A stretch of 64,000 bases of DNA from Stomorhina lunata. Its lineage: Eukaryota > Arthropoda > Insecta > Diptera > Rhiniidae. Positions 35,240-47,618 of the stretch are shown here, in pieces. Made by a program: the position numbers and the translations under genes. Where the stretch lies: assembly GCA_933228675.1 (NCBI GenBank), contig OW121741.1, forward strand, positions 21,752,701-21,816,700, in the 5' to 3' direction. The notes beneath the pieces are model-generated. The model saw only the letters and a list, made by a program, of their open reading frames with translations. It was not told the DNA's origin and did not search any database. Positions within the stretch are counted from its first letter, which is position 1; each line of letters starts with the position of its first letter.

Positions 35240-36912
35240 GAGGAGGAGGAGGAAGAGGTGGTAGAAGCGGAGCTGAAATTTAGGCAAAATAAAGGATGAT
35301 ATCAATGAAGAGAAATTTAAAGGAATAAATAGTAGATAAGGATTTAAGATAAAACCTAAAAAAAACCAGAAGACTGCTGCATAAATGAAAAACCTAAAAT
35401 ATCTAAAAAACAAAAAAAATATATAAAATTCTAGAAAAAAAAACACAAGCTGAGGAAAATTTTGAGGTAGAAAAAATTAAAAAAAAACTGAAATATTTTT
35501 AAAAACTAAAATATTTTTAATAACAAAATTTAGAGCAAGAAAAAATTTTGTTTAATATTATTTTTAGACATTTTTTGTTTTCTTTTTTTCTTAGAATTTT
35601 ATTATTTCTTAATTATTTTATTTTTTTAAGTTTTAAAATGTTTCTTAATAATTTTTGTAATTTTATTTAATTTTAGTTTTTTTTTATAATTAAAAATATG
35701 TTTTTTGGAAAAACTTTAAAATCAAATCAAAAATATTTAATTAAACCCAAATTTTTATTTATTAAGTTTTTAAAATTTATTTGAAAAAAAGGAAATTATT
35801 TAAAATAAATTTTTAGTTTTTTTAAATAAGGTGTCATAATTTTAAAAATGAAAAACAAAATCAGGAAATTATTATTTCGAAAATAATTTTGTTTTTTTTT
35901 TTTAACAGAAAATATAATTTTTAATGCTTTATTTTTAATAATTTAAAAAAAATGTTAAATATTTATTTTGCTATGCCAAAAGTATTATTTTCTTTATTTT
36001 TAGTTCTGTTATAAAAAAACAGAATTAAATTTGAAAATTTTAAAATTTAAAAGAAAATTTTTTTATAAAAAAAATAGTTTTAAAAATTTTTTTTAAAGAA
36101 TTTAAAAAAAAAAATTCATTTTGTCTTTTTAATTTGTTTGTAATAATTTAAAAAATTATTTAAATTTTTTTTTATATATCTTAAGTGCATTATTATCTAG
36201 TAATTATTATTTTTATTTAAAACTTAAAAAAATCATCACTAAATTTTAGTATTTAATTTTTTTGTTTAGTTAACTTTTACTACTTTAATTATATGTAACT
36301 ACTAAAATTCAGTTATTATATGTAGTTGGATTACCATTTAATTAGTTTAAACATTTATTGAATACAACAACAATTTATAATATAAAAGAAATGAAAAAAA
36401 CACAAAATATAATATTTATATTCAAATAATTTTAAAACATATTTAAAAATTTTTGTTTGTTTTATTTTTTTATTAACAATTTGGTAGAATTTTCTAACAT
36501 AATTTAAATCATTTTGAGTATTTTTTCTAAGTTAAAAGTCTTTATTTTATTGTTTCTTTTTTTTCAAATTAAATCGTTTTTTTTGAGCTTTTAAAACAGT
36601 GATGCCAACTTTTCTTTATGAAAACTTTACATGAATTCTAATTCTTTTAACATTAAATGTACTCACTCTCCTTCTCATAACATTTTACTGTTATATTATT
36701 TTTGAGTGTACATGTTAGCAGGGATGGAAAACATAGTACAATTGTATTTGGATATATTCAATGTTGCCATATTTTTTTTTTTTTTTTTTGAAAAACTGAC
36801 AATACTGAAAAAATGTGTTTTTCTTTAACATTTTGAATCTGCATGTTCAAAATTAAATAAAAGAAAATGTAATAATGCATATAAAAATATGGTTTATTTT
36901 TATATGCAAAAT
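35240..36912 (+). other. Kr-h1 3' UTR and extremely AT-rich flank
   Basis: It begins with a GGAGGAGGAGGAAGAGG purine tract after the stop. AATAAA occurs at about 35325 and repeatedly later, so the cleavage site cannot be chosen. 35420-36600 is almost pure A/T with homopolymers. No second gene. Confidence 0.55.
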
Positions 36913-36918
36913 TAAATT

Positions 36919-38560
36919 TTTCTTCTTCTGTCATTCTTGACTCCCAGTGGGAAATAGGGCCTCTTGGTTTCATTCATCATAATGTTCTTGCATAGAATAG
37001 GCACCTCCAAAATTCTTGTGCCAGCTGCCGTAGCAGGGGGATTTCTCACATGATTATCCCTTGGAGTAGTATATTCTGTAATGTTGTTTCTTTCCATGCT
37101 TAAAACATCACCATAGCACGATAGATGCTGAGTCACGAAAGACACGAGAAACGTTTGTGTAGCGAGCCGCTCGATCCGTGACAGACGCCTGCTTGCAGCC
37201 GTACTTTACTAAGTACAATTATCTTAGACCCTTAGACCGAATATGTTGGAATAGCTCCAAGATAACTCCCTCTCATATTAGCCCTAACCTAGAATCCCAC
37301 ACGGGTTGTTTACCGCATCTTCAACTAGGTTGCTCAGGTTACCAGGATGTACCACGAGGAGGTTAGAGTAAAAATTGAATACAGCTCTTAACTGGTAGCT
37401 GGAAACGCTGTACCCCATTACATCAAAAAAAAAGTAATAAAAATCCATCTAAGAACTTGGAAATTTTTATATTTATTTAATTATACTTGTTCATAAAATT
37501 TATCTTTTTGCATTACATTTGAACAATTGTTGTTGTTCTTTATCCATTGATATGTTTTTTAATAAAATTGGATAAGTCGTTTTCAAGATATGGTAACAAT
37601 CTCCTCAGAAAACCCAAACTAAAAAAATCTACAAAGCAATTTAAAATTTTCGGTATGCTTGTAAAAAAGGACCAGGTTAAGTTTGAAAGGCGAATGTCAA
37701 AACGTCACCTTTGCTTGGAGACTCATGGGGTCCATCGTCATCCTTCAAAGATAAATAGAAGAGAAAAGCAAAAGGAGACTAAAAGCCTAGAAAAATATAG
37801 AAATAAAAGAGTAGAAAGTAAAGATAGAATAGTTATGACCGGCTTACCTAAGCCACCCGAGTCCAGTTATAAACACCATAAAATCATTCAGCTTCTACTG
37901 CTGCATGTCCATCATTGAATATATTGCCTAGATGTCTGAGCCTCTAATTTTTGAGCATTGGACAGCGATCTAGAAATTGGTTCACCGATCCGGATGAGTC
38001 CTCATCCAGACATAGTCTACAGAAGTCCGAAATGCTACCATTCCACCTGTTTAGCCTAGAGTTTAAGGCACAGTGTCCCTTCATAATGTATAGACATTAA
38101 ACTTGATCTGCTCAGACCTATCACAGTTTCGGTTTCGCTAATGTCCGCTTTAGGCCATTGAGTCCTAAATGTTCTGCAGGTTATCCCATGTCCTTAAGAT
38201 GTTCTGCAGGTTACTAATCCCAGGCTTTATACCCAAATGGAAATGACAGATAGTGGGAGCTATGTCAGTCACTCTTTGACTCAAGTCCTGGCTCGAGCCT
38301 TATCTAGCGGCTTCGTTGCGACTTTCTTGCCAACGATGTAGCAATGACCCGGAACCCAGCACAATCATAAAATTATTTTTTGACAAGTTTGGATGTGATA
38401 CTGTGTCCTTATTGCGCCTTAAGAGCAACCTGGCTATCGGCATAAAACGTCATCTCACTATTTTCAGTTATGCTACTTGGGATAAGCTCTGTAGCCTTCT
38501 ATATGACAAATTTCTCTGAAAGGAAGACACTACACTCGTCCCCAAGTCTATAAGATTTCT
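36919..38560 (-). pseudogene. Decayed Jockey-like LINE: RNase H, C-terminus and 3' end
   Basis: Reading the - strand from right to left: FYADSQVALKAQ and WVPGH-type residues at about 38300-38460 (RNase H domain), then IAPTICHFHLGIKPGIS (about 38245-38275), then IMKGHCALNSRLNRW and RLCLDEDSSGSVNQFLD (about 37960-38090, the Cys/His C-terminal block of such LINEs), a terminal LGWLR motif near 37855, and the 3'-like repeat at 36919-37366 with its GAAGAA tail. Numerous stops and frameshifts; no intact ORF. The motif IAPTICHF is shared with the LINE piece in the vig intron (IAPPVCHLFMGIKSWI), so both belong to one family. A + strand open frame of 123 codons at 37547 is antisense to this remnant and not a gene. 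Confidence 0.75.
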
Positions 38561-39308
38561 TGATGTTTTGTTACATCAGGAACCAGTACTGCAATCCATT
38601 TTAGAGCCTTCTTTAAAGATCGAATTGCCTTGAAAAAGCAAATGTATGACCCTCCCATACGGTTCCATCAGGAATTACGTAATCTAGTGCTGTGCTGAAC
38701 AAAAGCTCCTTGACTTAATAGGCAGACCGTGGTAAGCCTGATTCCAAGTTCATGTAGCCTGTAAAACTCTGTATACTGGTGTATCCCGCCCGCTTATAAA
38801 TAATTTACGGAAACGGGAAAACTTCCAAAAGAATAGGGGATGAAAAGAGCTAGAGCAATCAAATATGACAACAATATTTCTGATTTCTTAAAAATATTTG
38901 GTGTTGAAATTAGACGAAATCAGTTAACATTTGATTATAGCTCTCATATAACCCCGATCCGGTAATCACTTTAATACTGATAAATAAAATTGTAATTTTA
39001 ATAGATATGACTACTTTGGAGCAGACAAGTTTTATGCAACTATAGGTCAATATGTCAGAATTTGTGGAAATCAGTTCACATTTAACAATAGCTCCCTTAT
39101 AAATCTACCCTTGGAAACCACTTAAATGCTAATAACTATTAAGTTATAGTAGATATTTTGCTAGAATTGGGTATAGATCAGTTTTTTATAACTGTCAGGC
39201 AGCGTGTGCTATTACTTGAGAATCAGTCCACATTTGACCATAGCTTGATATAAATACTTCTTCGGAAACCAGGTAAATGCTAATATTAATGGATATCAGC
39301 GGATATTA

Positions 39309-40570
39309 ACATAAAAAAGTCTTCTAAGCCGGATGACATACCAGCACTGGTCTTGAAGTAGTGCTTTTCGACGTTAGCCATGCCGGTAAATTCCCTATGT
39401 ATTGAGAGGTTGCTAACGTAAAGCCAAATCCCGAAAATAACCGCCCATTAATTAAATTATTCCACACTTTCTAAAGTGATTTAAAGTATGTTAAACTACC
39501 ATCTAGTCAAATATTTGAAGTCTTATAACCTACTAAGCGACCGGCTGTATGGATTTCTTAGGGTCCGCTCTACGGATGATGTATTAGTCTTTTTATCGGA
39601 AAAATGGAGCCGTTCTATTCACGGCTTTGACGAAAGTAAAGCTATAGCTGTCGATATTTCCAAAGCGTTCGATTGAGTTTGATATCGAGCACTTCTATCA
39701 AAACTTATTGCTTTTGGTGTAGATATAAATTTATCTCGGTTTATTTTTAGCACTATAAGAGTTGTTATAGATGGGATATTAATTCGGGGGTACCATAAGG
39801 CTCCGTTCTTTCTCCTACACTATTTCTTATTTTTCTAAATGACCTTCTGTATGTCAAACTTCCAATTCTATCTACTCATTTGCAGATGATAGCAATATTT
39901 TTCATTCGATTTCATTCAACTATAAGAGGTAATCTAGAGGTAATCATGAATGATACGCTAAATTCCTACCTATCTACAATATCTAATTGGGGTGATCTAA
40001 ATAGGTTCGATTTCAACTTGTTTCTAATATTAATACAATAAATTATTTAAAAAAATAAATTGTTTATTTGGTACAAAGTCAATAAAGCCATTATCCATCC
40101 CTGAGGATGATATCTTTGAAGGGAGTATGAACTTTGTTAGTGAGAGATTATATTAGGAGGGCCCACAATTTTAACTTTAAATTTACTCCACTTCTTTAAA
40201 ACGGTTTCAGAACTCCCTTCGGAATTAGTAGAGCAGATCTGACATTAACGTTAACGACACTTTACCGCTGATGTCCATTTCAGTATTTTCAGATATAAAC
40301 AAGTTTTAATTGATATATGTAATTCCTGATATTCCTGGAAGCCTAAACTTTCAAATAAAATCTTTGATAGTTAAGTCGGTAGCACACCTCAGTTCTATTG
40401 ATATCTCAGATTTAGGCGATTTTATCAAAAGTATTGACAAACTGTATTGACTTCTTTAAAAGGCTTGGGATAAGATTGCGGGCAATACTTTTTGTCGCCT
40501 TGTTTCTCTCAGAGCTCTTAATGTGAAGTCACTAAAATGCTATCTGGCAACTTTAACACTAAGATCGTCT
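39309..40570 (+). pseudogene. Decayed non-LTR reverse transcriptase fragment
   Basis: The + strand shows RT motifs in order: KKSSKPDDIPALVLK (39315-39357), then LLSDRLYGFLRVRST and AVDISKAFD (39530-39675, palm A), then VP*GSVLSPTLFLIFLNDLL with a stop replacing the usual Gln of VPQG (39790-39850), then IYSFADDSNIFHS (39868-39907; FADD is the catalytic YxDD equivalent). Downstream, NTFCRLVSLRALNVKSL (about 40480-40540) may be the tail. Frame changes between blocks show it is dead. Type: Jockey/I/R1-like by motif spacing; not assigned further. Confidence 0.8.
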
Positions 40571-42180
40571 TGGTTGTTACATCTGATCGCCCTTAGTTTG
40601 CATCTACTGCATTGAACTTCGGTATCGTTAACAGCAGAAGAGAGAACTTTCAAATGGCGAAAGATGAATACTTTGAAGTCATGTCGGTTAAAATCACAGG
40701 ATTTGAGTGAATAGTAGCTAACATTCTCCGTATGTACTTGCCCTGCCTGTCGTACATTAGGGGATAAGCTCCGGGCTCTTTTTTTTCTTTAGACGACTTA
40801 GAAACTTTTCAAAGCGATCCCAATGGTTTAGGGGAAGTAGCCAGTGTTCAAGATTCCAAGGGACTAGAAAATAAGGCACAAAAAACAACTGTTAATACTT
40901 AGGGATCCTATGTCTTTTATTCTTAAAAAATCTTTTATTTTGTCTGTTAGTCAAAATTTAAATTCCATCATTATTTAAAAGTATTATTTGTTTTAAATAT
41001 TTTTATTTTATGAAAACAATAAAATTTTAAATTTTCAAAATAAATAACAGACTTAATTGAAACACTACCAAAATAACCGATAAAATAATATTAACTTTGA
41101 GATAAATTTTGAAAGAAAAATAGAACCATATTGGTTTTCTAAGAAAATTATTTAAAGAAAAAAAAAAACATAAAATATTTGCATATAATCAAAGTAAAAA
41201 TTAATTGAAATTAATTAATAAAAGCAAAAATAAATTCTTAGAAAAATTTTTTAAACAAAGAAAATTTTAATAACAAAATAAAACTAAAAATTAGAATTAA
41301 AAAAATTTATATAAAAAAATAAATAAAATTTAATTAAAAAAATAAAACTGGAAATAAATTTAAAAAATTAGGAAAAACAGAAAAAAAGTATTAAAAAAAA
41401 TTCCAATTTTCGTCACTAATTAATTTAATTTATTTTCAGTTTATTTAAACTTTTTAAATATAATAATTTATCTTAAATAAAAAAAAATCCATTCATATAA
41501 TAAAAGAAAAAAATATATAAATATACATACAAAACTTTTATACTAAAACAATTTTGTACTTAAAAAAAGTTTAAGGTCTCTTAACTTTGAAAACTTAAAA
41601 AAATATAACGAATTCATTAAGTCACCCTTCATTCATATAATCATATAACTATATTCATAAAACTTACTATAAACATATATTTATACTATGATAAACCTCC
41701 TCCTCCCTTCAAACCCCTCTAAAAGATATTCTCCCCAATTAAAAACCAAGGAACTGATTTCTTATATTTAAAAAAAAATCTTAAAACTTCTATAATTTAT
41801 TTAAAAACTTACTCAAATGACATCAATTACAAAATAATTTCAAAAATTGCCAAAATAAAATCTGTATTAACTCCCTTTAAAAGCATTAAAATATCTAGAA
41901 ATATAAGCTAATTTTCGTAAAGGAAAACTTAAACAATAGAAAATTCTTTTTTAAAAAAATAAGAATAATTAACAATACAATAATATAACATACAAAAATA
42001 ATACAACAAGAAATTATATATTTAAATACAAATAATACTTTAAAAAAACAGACAAATAAAAAGTGTTTTATTTAGCTTGGAATTATTTAAGACAAATTTA
42101 TAAGTATAAAAAATATTTGAAATTAAAATAAAGAAATTTTTAAATTCTATAAAAACGTTACATTTTATTGAGAAAAATAC
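40571..42180. other. AT-rich stretch, possible LINE tail then no features
   Basis: 40571-40900 may continue the LINE remnant (less AT-rich, no clear motif). 40920-42180 is nearly pure A/T without any recognisable element. Confidence 0.45.
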
Positions 42181-42189
42181 AATCATCAG

Positions 42190-42390
42190 CGGCATCTAAC
42201 GGTGAGTAGTTAAGCTAACAGTAGCACTGATTATGTTATATTCTACAGAATATGTTAGTTAACAACAATTCAGAGTTGCCTGACATTATCACACAGAAAG
42301 GCAAGGTTAACAGTAGTAAACATTATGTTATGTTCCATAGAATATGTTAGTTAACAGTAATTTAGTGCTACCAGATAATTCATTACACTA
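42190..42390. repeat. ~125-bp tandem pair
   Basis: GATTATGTTATATTCTACAG, AATATGTTAGTTAACA recurs as ATTATGTTATGTTCCATAG, AATATGTTAGTTAACA about 115-125 bp later, with shared GTTAACAGTAG-like flanks. Confidence 0.7.
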
Positions 42391-43156
42391 TAACATTGAG
42401 TTACTTTTGAGTGTTTAATCTAATTGATTTGAGAGAGTTGCCAGTGGGATGGAAACTTAATAGTGTTGTTAACTTTTTTGAAAACTTCAACGATTTTTTA
42501 TTAATGCAAAATAATAAAAGAATAAAGTAATATATTTTAAAAACAAAATTTTTTATAAAGAAAAATAGAAAAATACTTTAATAAGACTAAAACTTTCAAA
42601 ATATTTTTTTTGGAAAATAATTGAACATTCAACAAATAAGATTTATTTTTCTATTAATTATAATTGAACTATGTGCATATTGTGGTAGGTCAAATTGTAT
42701 TCAAAATTTGGCTAAGTCTACTTTTACATTAGTCAGGTTTGGCTTATTTGAATTTATATGAGAAAAAATTGACAGAATTAAAATTGATACAAACCTGACC
42801 GTACTATTAAGTTTACGAAAATTTTAAAAGTTTGTATGAAATTTAAGGAAAATAAAATGAAAACTGATGAAGAAAATGTTCGTGTGTGAGCATGAATGCA
42901 GGTTCAAAAGAAATTTAAAGAAAAACTGATCAAGTAAACCTGATTCGTGTGAAACGGAACTAACAGAAGCAGCATGGTACTTTTTAGAACAACAAAATAT
43001 TTTAAGAAATACATTTTTAAATGAAATTAGATATGCATAAATCCTCCGTACAACATATTAAGTTCTTTGCAATAAAATAAAAAAGTCTGAACTACTAACG
43101 GAAGTGAATAATTAAACCAGCCATGAGAGTATATTCAATGGAATTTCAGATAATCC

Positions 43157-43229
43157 ACCAACAAAACAAAAAGTGCAAAACGCCCTTAAAAGCCTTAAGC
43201 GCAACAAAGTTGTGGGCCTTGATAACAAA
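43157..43229 (+). pseudogene. LINE reverse transcriptase scrap (N-terminal RT motif)
   Basis: Encodes PPTKQKVQNALKSLKRNK, VVGLDNKI, which matches the common LINE motif EVxxAIKSLKNNKAxGPDGI. It stops abruptly where the AT-rich minisatellite begins. Confidence 0.65.
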
Positions 43230-44490
43230 ATTTTCTATAGAACATTTTTCGATAAAAATATTTTTTTATAGAGAAATTTTTAGTAAAAATATTTTTCTGT
43301 AGAAAAAATTTTGAAAAAAATTTTCGATAGAAATATTTTTTTACAGAACAATTTTTAAAAAAAATTTTTGATAAAAAATTTTTTTAAAGAAAAACTTTTG
43401 ATAAAAAAATTTCCTATAGAAAAATTTTTGATAAAAAAACTTTCTATAAAAATATTTTTAATAAAAAATTTTCTATAGAAAAATTTTTGATAAAAATATT
43501 ACTATAGAAAAATTTTTGATAAACAAATTTTCTATTTCTCTGTAAAAACTTTCGATCAAAATATTTTTCTATCGAAAAATTTTATATAAAATATTTTTCT
43601 ATGGGAAAATTTTTAGTAGAAATATTTTTCCGTAGAAAAATTTTCTAAAAAATTTTTATAAAAAAATTTTACAAAAAAATTTGCTATAGAAAAATTTTTG
43701 ATAAAAAATTTCCTATAGAAAAAATTTTCTATACAAAAATTTTTGATAAACAAATTTTCTATAGAACAATTATTCTATCGAAAAATTTTATATAAAATAT
43801 TTTTCTATGGGAAAATTTTTAGTAGAAATATTTTTCCGTAGAAAAATTTTCTAAAAAATTTTTATAAAAAAATTTTACAAAAAAATTTGCTATAGAAAAA
43901 TTTTTGATAAAAAATTTCCTATAGAAAAAATTTTCTATACAAAAATTTTTGATAAACAAATTTTCTATAGAACAATTATTGATAAAAATATTTCTCTGTG
44001 AAAATTTTCGATCAAAATATTTTTAGATAAAAATATTTTTCTATCTGAAAATTTTTGATAGAAATATTTTTCTGTAAAAAAATTTCCCAATTATAGAAAA
44101 AAAAATTTATTTAAAAAATTGTTGATAAAAAAATGTTCTAGAAATTAGTAAAATATTTTTCTATAGAAAAAATTTTTCTATGAAAATTTTTTTTAATAGA
44201 AAATTTTTTTATCAAAAATTTTTTGGAAAAATTTTCTACAGAAAAATATTTCAATCGAAAAGTTTTATAAATTTTTGATAAAAAAAATGTTTACGTAGGA
44301 GGTTCTGAGAAAAATTTTTGATCAAAAAATTTTGATGAAAGATTTTCTATAGAAAAATTTTTGACAAAAAAATTTTTGACCAAAAAATTGTCTGAAGAAA
44401 AAATTTTTAAAAAAAGATTTTCTATCGAAAAATTTTTGATGAAAAAATGTTTCTTAAAAATACTTTAAAAAAATGTAGTAAAAAATTGTT
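43230..44490. repeat. ~30-bp AT minisatellite containing TTTTCTATAGAAAA
   Basis: Units of 29-31 bp read TTTTTGATAAAAAAA then TTTTCTATAGAAAAA with many indels. The TTTTCTATAGAAAA palindrome and the length are shared with the 31-bp arrays at 2.3 and 6.2 kb, so a common origin is plausible. Confidence 0.8.
43567..43978. repeat. Exact 206-bp tandem duplication
   Basis: 43567-43772 and 43773-43978 are identical as read base by base. The block spans about seven of the ~30-bp units, so amplification here happened in multi-unit steps and recently. Confidence 0.9.
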
Positions 44491-44902
44491 TTTTTCTTAA
44501 ACATTGGAAATTTTTATTGAAAAAATAACGATTTTAGTTAAAAGTATAAAAGACGGCAACTCTGGCGACAATTTTTTTGTTCTGTTCTTTTGTGCCGACC
44601 GCTGACTATAAGTCTAAAATATGTCAAAAACAAAATGGGTGAATTCTGCATTTATATATCCCTAGCTGTTAATGTAACAAAAAACGCTAAATTGACTTTA
44701 CTTATTAAAGTACAAAACTGCAACTCTGGAGGAGCAAACAAATTGAGTTCAATTTGAAAACGAACGCTTACCAACACTAACGTTTTTGCCATTGTGAACA
44801 GAAGCGTTCGCAAAAGTTGTCTAATTGAAAACGATTATAAATGATTTTGTTTTTTAACTTTATTGAAAATAATTTGTTAAAACAGACTTAACTTAAAGAA
44901 CT

Positions 44903-44971
44903 TATATAAAAAGTGAAACTTGTGTTTATCTTCAAGTAGTATTTAGTGTTGACGGAGTTTTTTGCAGAGGT
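44903..44971 (+). promoter_or_regulatory. Candidate TATA promoter plus short non-coding first exon
   Basis: TATATAAA at 44903-44910 lies 31 bp before the A of TTCAAGT (44934), a fair insect initiator, and 36 bp further on is a strong splice donor, CAGAG|GTAAGT, at 44970. Core spacing fits a focused TATA promoter and the short exon would be 5' UTR. Upstream (44560-44830) is less AT-rich than its surroundings. No coding exon on the + strand was recognised downstream within the window, so the gene body would lie beyond 64 kb or be too diverged to see; alternatively it is a chance arrangement or a transposon promoter. Confidence 0.35.
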
Positions 44972-46136
44972 AAGTTTTTTGATCCATTTAGTAGTTATAC
45001 TTTGGGGAGAGGTTAATTTTGCAATTGTAAGCAATTAAATGGATTATAATTGCGTTATTAATATTTAACTAATTAGTTCGTTAATTTTATAAAGCCTAAA
45101 AAAGATTTTTCAAAAGTGCCGTTATAATTTTTCTCCTCCCTCTTTTTTAATTTTTTAAGAAAGGAGTTGCCATATCAATTGCTTATAATTTGGCGAACAC
45201 TTTGGGCTAAATAAATAAAGATTGTATTGACAAAATTTATAATTTTTATATATTATAATTCTTTACTCTTTATCATAAACAAATTTTTGGGGGAGTTATT
45301 TGTAAAATTTAATTTATATTAATAACTTCTTAAAGTTTACCATATGGCAACACCTTTTTTTTTGCAAAAGACTCAAATGCACTCAAATTACAACTCTATT
45401 ATTCGTTAACCATTTCAGTTTATAAATCAAGTGTCGCTACTTGTTCTTTCTATATTTCCCTGAATTAGAATAAATATTAATGAAATATATTTCAAAATCA
45501 TTGAAATAATAGTGATTTAATTGAGTTTTGTATAGTTTAACTAAAATAATAAGTTGGTGTTACTTAAAGAGCTTATTCAAGTTTATTTAAACAAATTGGG
45601 TGAGTTAGAAGCTGCACTTGCCAACGCCAAATAATTCTCATATTTATTGCTGTGATGTACAAAGATTTACAAACAAATCTTTACTTAATTCTTTTAAAAA
45701 TGTGTTTTAGTTAAGAAAATCATTTTATTTTATCAATTACTTTTCCTTAAACATTTATAATGGTAAAACATGCTGATGTGCCGTTATTTTTTTTTCTCGG
45801 TGCTCCCATCATTTTGTTTCATTTCCATTTTGTTGCTAGCGGCAAAAATGCTTGTTCTGCATTTTTTTATGCTAAATTTTGTTTTTGTTTTCATTTATTT
45901 ACACTTCATTCAGTTTTAACGGGTTAAAGTTTAATTTTTGAAGGTTTATATTTTATAACTCCTAAGTGAAAAAACTTTCTTAAGTTTTGAATAAAATACT
46001 TAAAAAAAAGCTATACAAATTTGTGGTTTTGTTATTAAAACTTGATCATAAATCTTAAGTTGGAGATTGTAAGTACCTTGCAGTTCCACTTGAAGCGCTG
46101 TTTCCAATATCATTAATGGTTTTCGATTTTAATATG
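44972..46136. other. AT-rich stretch, no gene seen
   Basis: No coding exon or repeat family recognised on either strand. Confidence 0.5.
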
Positions 46137-46858
46137 TACAGATAACTCCCGGTATAACGAAATACAGAAAAATTTGTTATATCGCAAAGTTTTTATACTC
46201 TACACCACCATAGATATAATGGTCTAAGACCACCTATAAGTATACTGATCTACTCATAACCAATTACAGAGATGTCAGTCCGATCGTCAGCCTGAACTGC
46301 TAGCTTATCGTCCTGTTGTCGTCTTGTTATCGAAGTCACAATTTTTAAGATAGTTTAACGAAAGTTAGTACAGACAAATTTTTTATAGTGGGACTATGAT
46401 ACTAAAATAGTTTTGTTATTTTATTTACCTTCCATAGGTCTAGCTTTCCTGAATTTAGATTTTGGCTTCATGTTTTTACAAATATATACTTTTATAATCA
46501 AAAATCACTGTACGAAATTTTAGTTATAATCGTTCATAAACAACTTTTATACGTGAAAATCGCAAAACAGCTCGTAAATCTAATGACAATTTTATGCTTA
46601 TAAAATAAAATACAAAAAATAAGCACCGATCGGCTTTACAGAATAAAATACTTTTTGCTTGTTTTTTTTATTTTCTTTTTACTTGATTGTCAAATACTAA
46701 TTTATATAATGTTTAAATTTAGGCAAATTTTCTTTAACTTTTTTTATTATTCGTTATATCATGTATAAAATTTGCTTAATATTCGCTATATAAGATATTC
46801 ATTGAAAAAATATAAACGTATGTTAATCCAATTTCCGTTAAATCGAGATTCGCCTGTA
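46137..46858. mobile_element. Pogo/Tigger-like MITE with TA ends
   Basis: The left end TACAGATAACTCCCGGTATA (continuing ACGAAA) and the reverse complement of the right end, TACAGGCGAATCTCGATTTA (continuing ACGGAAA), align over about 25 bp with several mismatches. CAG termini flanked by TA on both sides fit a Tc1/mariner-pogo target-site duplication. About 718 bp, no transposase ORF. Family is inference. Confidence 0.6.
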
Positions 46859-46860
46859 CC

Positions 46861-47618
46861 TACCCAGTAAGAACAGTGTCAAACGTTTGAAATATGATGA
46901 CTTTTACATTTGATATCAAACGTTTTTTTTTCAAACTTTTTTCAAACCTGAACAGATGTTTGAGATTCACATTTATTTTCAAATAAGGGTTCATTTGAGA
47001 ATAAACGTTTGAAAAATTATAGTTTCTCAAATTGAGAAAAAGGTTATTCTTAAATCATCAAACCCTAAGATGATTTAAGAATAATATGAAAAATGGTGTT
47101 CAAACTGTTATGTTGAAAAAAATTATGTTTAAGGTATTTAAATGGAATGGAATTGCATTATAAAGAAATTTGTTATTTCTTTCGGATTTTTTAAAATTTA
47201 TCCATATTTGACCATAAAACTTTGCTTAAAAAAGTCAAGATTAAAAATTCAATAATATTTATATGCATAAGTAAATTTTCTTTGATTCTTAAATTTTTTT
47301 TACCTAACAAAAAAATTATATTTCAAGCAAAAGAATTCAAATATGATGCACCGTTTTCTAAAACAAAATAAACAAACGCTATTTCATTTATGTTCCACAT
47401 GTAGATGATATCTACATTTGAAAAACCTTTGAGAATGAGGTTTGATAATGATTTGAGAATAAAGGCATTTCTCAATTTGAGAATAAAGTCCCCTTTTTGT
47501 TGAGAACGCTATTATTCTCAAATTAGTATCAAATCAGTATCAAACGTTTGACCTTTGAAAAAAAAAATATTTTCAAATCATCCTCAATTTGAGAATAAAC
47601 CTTTTTTCTTACTGGGTA
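46861..47618. mobile_element. MITE-like element with TACCCAGTAAGAA terminal inverted repeats
   Basis: Starts TACCCAGTAAGAA and ends TTCTTACTGGGTA, a perfect 13-bp inverted terminus (TA may be target-site duplication). The interior is rich in CAAACGTTTGA and TTTGAGAATAA motifs in both orientations. About 755 bp and without an ORF. It begins two bases after the preceding element ends. A relative starts at 62031. Confidence 0.7.

Noticed and set aside
37547..37918. 123-codon + strand ORF
   Set aside because: Lies antisense to the C-terminal and 3' part of the LINE remnant and shows no domain.
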